A stretch of DNA of 5,281 bases from an uncultured Erysipelotrichaceae bacterium (GTDB lineage Bacteria > Bacillota_I > Bacilli_A > RF39 > UBA660): NCBI GenBank assembly GCA_902803795.1, contig CADCRC010000134.1:1-5281 (forward strand), read 5' to 3'. This document shows, one piece after another, positions 1 to 5,087 of this stretch; within the stretch, counting starts at the first letter, position 1; each line of letters begins with the position of its first letter. A program made the position numbers and the translations under genes. The notes beneath the pieces were generated by a model that was given only the letters and a program-made list of their open reading frames with translations, was not told the origin of the DNA and made no database searches.

Positions 1-30
1 AAACTATAAAAGTTCGAGCAGAATTCCTCT

Positions 31-107
31 TGGTAGCGACGGGGGGGGTCGAACCCTCGACCTTCCGGGTATGAACCGGACGCTCTAGCCAACTGAGCTA
101 CATCGCC
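31..107 (-). tRNA. tRNA-Met (CAT), elongator type, CCA encoded
   Basis: A complete cloverleaf reads on the minus strand. The acceptor stem pairs 107-101 with 41-35 and has G-T wobbles at the first and sixth pairs. The D-stem is GCTC/GAGC, and the anticodon stem TCCGG/CCGGA closes the loop TTCATAC with anticodon CAT at 73-71. The variable loop is AGGTC, the T-loop TTCGACC, the discriminator A at 34, and CCA is encoded at 33-31. The G-T first pair, TTCATAC loop and ...GCTACCA end match the elongator tRNA-Met I remember from Bacillus. An initiator would show GGG/CCC at the base of the anticodon stem, and a lysidine-type tRNA-Ile2 has a different acceptor and loop. Base 57 faces base 43 as A-C in the T-stem, an unusual mismatch beside a run of eight G on the plus strand. 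It is the apparent ligand class of the T-box ahead of metG. Confidence 0.95.
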
Positions 108-109
108 AT

Positions 110-141
110 TTCTTTTGACATTGTATATTATATCAAAAGAA
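110..141. repeat. 9-bp inverted repeat flanking the tRNA promoter -10
   Basis: TTCTTTTGA (minus strand 141-133) and TCAAAAGAA (118-110) are perfect reverse complements separated by 14 bases that contain the -10 box and the predicted transcription start. As DNA it could be an operator. As RNA from ftsZ read-through it would be a hairpin with an A/T-rich stem and no following T-run, so a terminator is unlikely. The repeat itself is plain to see; any function is inference. Confidence 0.5.
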
Positions 142-155
142 TTAAAAATTATCAA
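119..155 (-). promoter_or_regulatory. SigA-type promoter of the tRNA-Met gene
   Basis: On the minus strand, TTGATA at 155-150 (one mismatch to TTGACA) is followed by a 17-base spacer and a perfect TATAAT at 132-127. TG at 135-134, one base before the -10, makes it an extended -10. The predicted start falls around 121-119, about a dozen bases before the tRNA 5' end at 107. The -35 begins directly after the ftsZ stop codon, so this looks like a dedicated promoter packed into the 48-base gap between ftsZ and the tRNA. Confidence 0.75.
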
Positions 156-1280
156 TTAAAAATTTCTATCTCTTAAAAATGATGGTATTTGATAGTCTGT
201 TGTAGGAGACATAACTCCATCTTTTTCACCATCTAATACTTCATAACTTCTTTGCATCTTATTTATATCATTTGGTTCCTTAAACTTTGGAATTTGATCT
301 AATTTCTTTTCTTCTGCTATCTTTTTGTTTACTTTATCAAATCCTGTTGCGATAACAGTTACTATTACTTCATCATTTAAATTTTCATTAATAACTGCAC
401 CAAATATTGTATTTATATCTGTATTTGCTGCTCCTCTTACAACTTCTGCTGCCTGTTCTGCTTCAAATAATGTAAGATTTACACCACCTGTTATATTTAT
501 AATAGCATCTGTTGCTCCATCAATTGATGTTTCAAGTAAAGGTGATGCAACAGCTTGTTTTGCAGCTTCGATTGCTCTGTCTTCTCCCATTCCAATACCA
601 ATTCCGATTATTGCACGTCCGCTCTTTTCCATGATTGATTTTACATCTGCAAAGTCTAGGTTTATTAATCCAACTACTGCAATTAAATCTGATATTGATT
701 GAACTCCTCTTCTTAACACATTATCTACTTCTTTAAATGCTTCAATCATTGGAGTTGTCTTATCAATAATTTCTCTTAATCTATCATTTGGAATAACTAT
801 TAATGTATCAACATGTTTTTTTACTTCTTCAATTCCTTTATTGGCATTATCCATTCTTTTTTTACCTTCAAATGAGAATGGTTTTGTTACTATTGCAACT
901 GTTAGTGCTCCTAGATTCTCAGCTATTTCAGCAACTACTGCTGCTGCTCCTGTTCCAGTTCCACCACCCATTCCACAAGTGATAAATACCATATCTGCCC
1001 CTGTTAGTGCATCTTCTATTTCTTTTTTAGATTCTACTGCTGATTCCTTTCCAATTTCTGGTTTTCCTCCTGCACCTTTTCCTTCGGTTAATGCAGCTCC
1101 TATTTGTATTTTAACATCAGCTTTTGAAGTTTTTAAAACTTGAAGATCAGTATTTATTGCGATAAATTCAACACCTTTAACACCAGATTCAACCATTCTA
1201 TTTATGGCATTTCCTCCGCCTCCACCAAGTCCTATAACCTTTATATTAGCTAATTGATCTACTTCTAAATTGTCTACCAT
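156..1280 (-). CDS. ftsZ: Cell division GTPase FtsZ
   Basis: FtsZ is the bacterial tubulin homologue that polymerises with GTP into the Z-ring at mid-cell and recruits the division machinery. The 374-residue product is full length. It has a glycine-rich nucleotide loop (LGGGGGN, residues 18-24), the tubulin signature GGGTGTG (105-111), the PFSFEGKKR segment (135-142) and the T7 synergy loop NLDFADV (207-213) with the two aspartates D209 and D212 that act on GTP in the next subunit. A short, poorly ordered linker (about 320-360) leads to the C-terminal peptide DYQIPSFLRDRNF, the docking site for FtsA and other partners. The position after GTGAA, usually proline, is alanine (A114). The start is fixed by GGGAGG at 1291-1286, five bases before ATG and directly after the ftsA stop. 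It forms an operon with ftsA, and no terminator is evident before the tRNA gene downstream. Confidence 0.98.
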   Translation of the reverse strand: MVDNLEVDQLANIKVIGLGGGGGNAINRMVESGVKGVEFIAINTDLQVLKTSKADVKIQIGAALTEGKGAGGKPEIGKESAVESKKEIEDALTGADMVFITCGMGGGTGTGAAAVVAEIAENLGALTVAIVTKPFSFEGKKRMDNANKGIEEVKKHVDTLIVIPNDRLREIIDKTTPMIEAFKEVDNVLRRGVQSISDLIAVVGLINLDFADVKSIMEKSGRAIIGIGIGMGEDRAIEAAKQAVASPLLETSIDGATDAIINITGGVNLTLFEAEQAAEVVRGAANTDINTIFGAVINENLNDEVIVTVIATGFDKVNKKIAEEKKLDQIPKFKEPNDINKMQRSYEVLDGEKDGVMSPTTDYQIPSFLRDRNF

Positions 1281-1285
1281 AAAAT

Positions 1286-1291
1286 CCTCCC
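1286..1291 (-). promoter_or_regulatory. Ribosome binding site of ftsZ
   Basis: GGGAGG on the minus strand starts on the base after the ftsA TAA and lies five bases before the ftsZ ATG. It supports independent, strong initiation of ftsZ, as expected for a protein needed in large excess over FtsA. Confidence 0.85.
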
Positions 1292-2524
1292 TTAAATATC
1301 AAAAAGTTGAAATTTTGATTTTTTTTGACTTGTTTTATTTGTTTTTTCATCTATCTGTACTATTTTATTTAGTTCCTCATCACTAATAGTTGATATTGTT
1401 TTTCCTCTAAGTTGTAATTTATCATCTAAATATTTGATTGAACCATATGCTGATGAATATGCATTATTTCTTATTCCTACTATATTTATTTTTGAAATTT
1501 GTCCTAATCCATTAAAGTATTTATCAACAATGTTTTGTAGGCCTATCATTCCAGATGAGCCACCTGTAATAATTATATAACTTATTTTTCTATTTGTTAA
1601 GTTTAAAATTGATTTTTTACATATTGACATTAATTCGTTTAATCTTGCTTCAATTATTTTTGATATTTCAGATTGATTAATACTTATGCTATCATCATAT
1701 AGATCTTTTAATTTTTGAATTTCTGTCTTATCACTTATTTCCTCTTGTGCTAATGCAAAATTTTCTTTTAACTCTTTTGCTTTTTTATTATTTATTTTAA
1801 AAATGTATGAAATATCATCATCTATATTTCTAGAACCAATATTTATTAATTGATTTTTTATTTGTATACCATGATTAAATATGGAAATATTTGTAGATTC
1901 ATATCCTATATTTATTACTGCTCCAACATTGGCATCCATATATGAATTTTTAAATGTAAAGTAGTCCCCTGTTGAAGTAAAACATATATCTACTGCTTCT
2001 ACTCCAGATAATTTTAATACTTCTAGTATTTTATATACTCTTTCTTTATCTTTTAGTGCTACTACTGCTTTTAGTGATAACTTATTACCCATCATATTTT
2101 TTGGATCTTTTATATTTTCTATATTATCTACACTAAATGATACTGGACATACTACTATTACTTCTTTGTCTTCTGTAACATTTCCTTTTATTGCTAAATT
2201 TATTGCATTTGATATATCTGCTCCTGAAATATTTGAATTATCAGATATATCAATTGTTGATTGCATCATTGTCATCTTTGAATCATTTGGAGGTATACAA
2301 ACTATTGTTTTTGTTATTTTTATGCCTAACTTATCCTCAATTTCTCTTACTGCTTTTTTTACGGATGTAATTGCTTGTTTCATATCTACAATTTCACCAT
2401 TCTTTATTCCTTCAGATGGAGTCATTGTATTAGCAATTACATTAAAATTGTTGTTATACTTTTCAGCAACAACTATTTTTATAGTATTACTTCCTATATC
2501 CATTGCAGTGTATATTAAAGACAT
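1292..2524 (-). CDS. ftsA: Cell division protein FtsA (divergent)
   Basis: FtsA is the actin-like ATP-binding protein that tethers FtsZ filaments to the membrane and recruits later division proteins. With the start at 2524 the product has 410 residues, a normal length. It carries the actin-fold phosphate-1 loop DIGSNT (residues 9-14), an FtsA-like insert domain at roughly 75-155, a phosphate-2 segment NIGYESTN (205-212), the helix ISKIIEARLNEL (287-298) and the adenosine motif TGGSSG (320-325). Two things are odd. The usual aspartate opening phosphate-2 is asparagine, and the roughly 45-residue tail, ending KKSKFQLFDI, has no clear amphipathic membrane-anchoring helix. The longer frame from ATG 2545 is rejected: it has no ribosome site and sits on the predicted transcription start, while AGGAGG at 2536-2531 is six bases before ATG 2524. 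Its position directly before ftsZ makes another actin-like protein such as PilM or MreB unlikely. Confidence 0.9.
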   Translation of the reverse strand: MSLIYTAMDIGSNTIKIVVAEKYNNNFNVIANTMTPSEGIKNGEIVDMKQAITSVKKAVREIEDKLGIKITKTIVCIPPNDSKMTMMQSTIDISDNSNISGADISNAINLAIKGNVTEDKEVIVVCPVSFSVDNIENIKDPKNMMGNKLSLKAVVALKDKERVYKILEVLKLSGVEAVDICFTSTGDYFTFKNSYMDANVGAVINIGYESTNISIFNHGIQIKNQLINIGSRNIDDDISYIFKINNKKAKELKENFALAQEEISDKTEIQKLKDLYDDSISINQSEISKIIEARLNELMSICKKSILNLTNRKISYIIITGGSSGMIGLQNIVDKYFNGLGQISKINIVGIRNNAYSSAYGSIKYLDDKLQLRGKTISTISDEELNKIVQIDEKTNKTSQKKSKFQLFDI

Positions 2525-2530
2525 AGAACT

Positions 2531-2536
2531 CCTCCT
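2531..2536 (-). promoter_or_regulatory. Ribosome binding site that sets the ftsA start
   Basis: AGGAGG on the minus strand, with six bases to ATG at 2524-2522. It lies inside the longer frame that begins at 2545 and so decides for the shorter protein beginning MSLIYTAMDIGSN. Confidence 0.85.
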
Positions 2537-2545
2537 ATCATTCAT

Positions 2546-2580
2546 ACATTTTATTATATCAAAAAAGTATAAAATGTAAA
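2546..2580 (-). promoter_or_regulatory. SigA-type promoter of the ftsAZ operon
   Basis: On the minus strand, TTTACA at 2580-2575 (one mismatch to TTGACA), a 16-base spacer, then a perfect TATAAT at 2558-2553 preceded by TGA, giving an extended -10. The predicted start is near 2546, about 20 bases before the ftsA ATG at 2524, which leaves room only for the ribosome site. The 13-mer TTTTGATATAATA around the -10 is identical to that of the tRNA-Met promoter in this window. Confidence 0.75.
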
Positions 2581-2619
2581 ATAGTTAATAATAAAAATTC
2601 TTATTTTTTATTATCTATT
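2577..2619 (-). terminator. Possible weak AT-only terminator after metG
   Basis: The transcript can fold AATAG + ATAATAAAAA (2619-2605) against TTTTTATTAT (2597-2588) and, after a three-base bulge, CTATT (2584-2580), with a 7-base loop. The end of the stem runs into TTTT. The metG stop codon lies in the loop. The stem has only one G-C pair, so it would be a weak terminator at best, and its 3' end abuts the -35 of the ftsA promoter. It may simply reflect base composition. Confidence 0.25.
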
Positions 2620-4136
2620 CTTTGAAATAAGACTTTTGGTTCATTAATATGTGTGTTTGTTTTATATTGTCCAAACTCATTTAATGATTCAAATGATGTC
2701 TCGTCTGTATTTATTTGTTCAAATATATTTTTAGATGTTGATGGTAAGAATGCTTGAAGTAAAACAGTTCCATATCTAATTGATTCAATTAAATTATATA
2801 ATATATTGTTTAATTCATCTTTTCTTGTTTCATCTTTTGCAACTGTCCATGGGCATGTTTCATCTATATATTTGTTTGCTCTTTTAAATATATTAAATAT
2901 TTCATCAAGGCTATCTGCTATTCTTAATTCATCCATTTTTTCTTTTGTATTTTTATATGAATTATAACATGTGTCAATTAAATCTTGATCAAATTCTCCT
3001 TTAAAATTAGTTTTTATTACAATTCCATCATTATATTTATTAATCATACCTAGTGTTCTATTTACAAGATTTCCTAATGTATTTGCAAGATCTGAATTAA
3101 TTACATTTTCTAGTAGTTCAATAGAAAAGTTTCCATCACTTGAAAATGGTATTTCATGTAACATATAATATCTTATGCTATCTACTCCATATTGTTTTAC
3201 AAGTTCATCTGCATATACAATATTACCTTTTGATTTGCTCATCTTATCAGTGTTTGATAATAACCATGGATGTCCAAAAATTTGTTTTGGTAATTCAAGT
3301 CCTAAACAATGAAGTATAATTGGCCAATATATTGTATGAAATCTTAATATATCTTTTCCAATAATATGTACATCTGCTGGCCAATATTTTTTAAACTCTT
3401 CACTTGATTCTTCATTTACTTTATATCCTAGAAATGTAATATAATTTGATAGTGCATCAATCCATACATATATTACATGTTTTTTATCAAATGGTACTTG
3501 TATTCCCCAATCAAATGATGTTCTAGATACACATAAATCCTGAAGTCCTGGTTTAATAAAATTATTCATTATTTCATTTTTTCTTGCTTCTGGTTGTATA
3601 AAGTCAGGATGAGTTTCAATATATTCTTCTAACCATTTTGAATATTTACTCATTTTAAAGAAATATGCTTCTTCTTCTCTTTCTTCTACTTCTCTTCCAC
3701 AGTCTGGACATTTTCCATCTATAAGTTGTGATTGTGTCCAAAAAGATTCACATGGTATACAATATAATCCTTTATATTTATCTAGGTAAATGTCTCCTTG
3801 ATCATATAATTTTTGAAATATATCTTGAACTACTTTCTCATGTTCTTTATCTGTAGTTCTAACAAATTTATCATAACTTGTATTTACACAATCCCATACA
3901 TCTTTAATTTGTTTTGCAATGTTATCTACGTATTTTTGTGGTTCAATATTGGCTTCCATTGCTTTTTTTTCGATTTTTTCTCCATGTTCATCTGTTCCTG
4001 TTTGAAAATATACATCATAACCTTCTAATCTTTTAAATCTTGCGATACTATCTGTTAAAACAATTTCATATGTGTTTCCAATATGTGGTTTTGCTGAAGT
4101 GTATGCTATAGCTGTTGATATATAATATTTTTTCAT
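2601..4136 (-). CDS. metG: Methionyl-tRNA synthetase (MetRS)
   Basis: This class I enzyme activates methionine with ATP and loads it on initiator and elongator tRNA-Met in the cytoplasm. The 511-residue product begins with the Rossmann fold and its HIGH-type motif HIGN (residues 18-21). An insert domain has four cysteines in two CxxC pairs (C126/C129 and C143/C146), a zinc knuckle. KMSKS follows at 298-302, and a helical anticodon-binding domain includes NKYIDETCPW (421-430), whose tryptophan corresponds to the CAU-reading W461 of the E. coli enzyme. The protein ends soon after this domain and lacks the C-terminal EMAPII/Trbp111-like tRNA-binding domain found in many longer (about 650-residue) Firmicute enzymes; shorter forms are known in other bacteria. 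The start is set by AAGGAGG at 4150-4144, seven bases upstream. A methionine T-box precedes it, so expression should rise when tRNA-Met is uncharged. Confidence 0.97.
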   Translation of the reverse strand: MKKYYISTAIAYTSAKPHIGNTYEIVLTDSIARFKRLEGYDVYFQTGTDEHGEKIEKKAMEANIEPQKYVDNIAKQIKDVWDCVNTSYDKFVRTTDKEHEKVVQDIFQKLYDQGDIYLDKYKGLYCIPCESFWTQSQLIDGKCPDCGREVEEREEEAYFFKMSKYSKWLEEYIETHPDFIQPEARKNEIMNNFIKPGLQDLCVSRTSFDWGIQVPFDKKHVIYVWIDALSNYITFLGYKVNEESSEEFKKYWPADVHIIGKDILRFHTIYWPIILHCLGLELPKQIFGHPWLLSNTDKMSKSKGNIVYADELVKQYGVDSIRYYMLHEIPFSSDGNFSIELLENVINSDLANTLGNLVNRTLGMINKYNDGIVIKTNFKGEFDQDLIDTCYNSYKNTKEKMDELRIADSLDEIFNIFKRANKYIDETCPWTVAKDETRKDELNNILYNLIESIRYGTVLLQAFLPSTSKNIFEQINTDETSFESLNEFGQYKTNTHINEPKVLFQRIDNKK

Positions 4137-4143
4137 TTTATCT

Positions 4144-4150
4144 CCTCCTT
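4144..4150 (-). promoter_or_regulatory. Ribosome binding site of metG
   Basis: AAGGAGG on the minus strand, seven bases before ATG 4136. It directly follows the T-run that ends the T-box leader. CCTTA at 4176-4172, the 3' side of the antiterminator plus one base, could pair with the TAAGG that starts this site, so a contribution from translational control cannot be excluded. Confidence 0.85.
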
Positions 4151-4214
4151 AAAATAAAAAGTATTACTACATAAGGGCAACTATAATTGCGGTACCACCT
4201 TACTTGTAATACTT
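4151..4214 (-). terminator. Putative intrinsic terminator of the metG T-box
   Basis: A 9-bp stem, AAGTATTAC (4214-4206) with GTAATACTT (4167-4159), is followed at once by a T-rich tract to 4151. It is the only T-tailed hairpin between the antiterminator and the metG ribosome site. It encloses the whole antiterminator rather than sharing a strand with it, which is not the textbook arrangement. Assignment as the regulated terminator is therefore tentative. Confidence 0.5.
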
Positions 4215-4364
4215 ACATCTTTATAGTTTTAACGCAACTTAACGTATATACCTACATATCGATATATCACTCAAAAAGCCATATCTTTTTATTTATAATT
4301 ATCTATTTTCACCTTCTATAGACTCTCTATAAATTATTAAATAAAAGACTCTTTTTTCATTGAT
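4151..4364 (-). promoter_or_regulatory. T-box riboswitch (methionine specific) leader of metG
   Basis: T-box leaders sense uncharged tRNA by pairing a specifier codon with the anticodon and an antiterminator bulge with the tRNA 3' end. Stem I spans 4364-4266. Its base ATCA/TGAT (4364-4361 with 4269-4266) is followed by ATGA opposite GAG, a likely k-turn, then an A-rich helix closed by CTTTTT (4278-4273). The specifier loop holds ATG at 4282-4280 followed by G. The upper stem pairs CTTTTATTTA... (from 4347) with 4300-4285, and the tip TCTAT/ATAGA (4322-4318 with 4306-4302) carries the conserved GGTGAAA (4313-4307). The antiterminator is AAGG (4201-4198), bulge TGGTACC (4197-4191), GCAA/TTGC (4190-4187 with 4180-4177) and CCTT (4176-4173). 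TGGT can pair with the ACCA end of tRNA-Met. AAGTATTAC (4214-4206) and GTAATACTT (4167-4159) form an outer stem followed by a T-rich run. Confidence 0.93.
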
Positions 4365-4400
4365 TTATTTAATTTTATCATATTTTTTATTTTTTTTATA
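4364..4400 (-). promoter_or_regulatory. Probable extended -10 promoter of the metG T-box leader
   Basis: On the minus strand TGA-TAAAAT has its hexamer at 4377-4372, five of six bases of TATAAT with the extended TG. The -35 region at 17-base spacing (TATAAA, 4400-4395) matches poorly, which an extended -10 can tolerate. Initiation about seven bases downstream would be at 4365-4364, exactly the first base of T-box stem I. The promoter lies inside the last codons of the upstream hydrolase gene. Confidence 0.5.
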
Positions 4401-5087
4401 ATTAATTGATGCATCTATAAATGCTTTCATTAATTTTTTTGCATTTTCATCATAATCAATCATTTTTTCAGGATGCCATTGTACTCCAATATTAAATGTA
4501 TTATTAGAATTTTCCATTGCTTCTAATGTTCCATCTGGGGCATATCCAATATTTTTATATATTTTATTTTTAAATGCTTGTTTTTTATGAAATGAATTAA
4601 CTTCAAATTCTTCTTTTCCTATTATTTTATATAATAATGAATCTTTAGATATTTTTACTGAATGAGTATATTTATCATCTTGATTTCCTTTATGGTTTAT
4701 ATTTGTTTTAATTTCTTCTAAATTAAAACTATCATTATACATGCTCATCAATTGCATTCCTAAACATACTCCAAGTATTGGCATATCTTTTTTTATTGCT
4801 TCATCTAAGATATATAAATCTATTTTTGATATTTTATATCCTCCTGGAATAAATAGTCCATCTATATAATCTAAATAATTATTTATTATTTCTTTTTCTT
4901 CTTCTGTTAATTCAGGCATTTCATCAAATCTTGTATTAAAATATTCAACATTTTGTGGTGGCATTAAAGGAAATGGAATAGCATTCATCTTAATTATTGA
5001 ATTTTTTACTTTATCAAAAATATATAAGTAATTCCTTTTTTCCTCATCCATATCTGACCTTAGAGGAATTCCTATTATTGGTTTCAT
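4365..5087 (-). CDS. Class I glutamine amidotransferase-like hydrolase (peptidase C26 / PuuD-like)
   Basis: The 240-residue protein has the class I GATase fold used by gamma-glutamyl hydrolases such as PuuD, which cleaves gamma-glutamyl-GABA in putrescine breakdown. Visible elements are the N-terminal strand KPIIGIPL (2-9); GLFIPGGY (77-84), whose glycines form the oxyanion region; the nucleophile elbow GVCLGMQ with C108 (106-112); the family motif NSFHKKQ (164-170); and VQWHPE with catalytic H205 and E207 (202-207). The triad is complete, so it should be active, and as a stand-alone domain without a synthetase partner it is more likely a hydrolase than an ammonia-channelling subunit. The substrate cannot be read from sequence; GuaA- or CarA-type roles are unlikely. 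The ATG overlaps the upstream synthetase stop as TAATG, and AAGGA at 5102-5098 is ten bases upstream, so translation is probably coupled. No terminator follows before the T-box. The tail is lysine-rich (KKNKKYDKIK). Confidence 0.85.
   Translation of the reverse strand: MKPIIGIPLRSDMDEEKRNYLYIFDKVKNSIIKMNAIPFPLMPPQNVEYFNTRFDEMPELTEEEKEIINNYLDYIDGLFIPGGYKISKIDLYILDEAIKKDMPILGVCLGMQLMSMYNDSFNLEEIKTNINHKGNQDDKYTHSVKISKDSLLYKIIGKEEFEVNSFHKKQAFKNKIYKNIGYAPDGTLEAMENSNNTFNIGVQWHPEKMIDYDENAKKLMKAFIDASINYKKNKKYDKIK

Noticed and set aside
1..30. Possible second tRNA or terminator downstream of tRNA-Met
   Set aside because: Only a 4-bp AACT/AGTT repeat is visible, with no T-run and no cloverleaf arm. 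The stretch is too short to call.
31..107. CAT-anticodon tRNA as initiator tRNA-fMet or lysidine tRNA-Ile2
   Set aside because: The anticodon stem lacks the three G-C pairs of initiators. The acceptor stem and TTCATAC loop resemble elongator tRNA-Met rather than the Ile2 form.
325..702. Plus-strand open frame of 125 codons inside ftsZ
   Set aside because: It is antisense to a clear ftsZ, low in complexity (Ile, Pro, Ala, Ser rich) and has no ribosome site or family resemblance.
841..1143. Plus-strand open frame of 100 codons inside ftsZ
   Set aside because: It is the antisense shadow of the conserved Gly/Ala-rich GTP-binding region, with no start signal.
2166..2579. Plus-strand open frame of 137 codons opposite ftsA
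   Set aside because: It looks like a hydrophobic membrane protein only because it is antisense to AT-rich coding DNA. It has no ribosome site and overlaps the ftsA promoter.
3813..4028. Plus-strand open frame of 71 codons opposite metG
   Set aside because: The Phe/Ile/Cys-rich product is antisense to the conserved MetRS N-terminal half, with no initiation signal.
4365..5087. GMP synthase or carbamoyl-phosphate synthase amidotransferase subunit
   Set aside because: The protein is a stand-alone domain with the NSxH-type motif of gamma-glutamyl hydrolases and has no synthetase partner in the visible neighbourhood.
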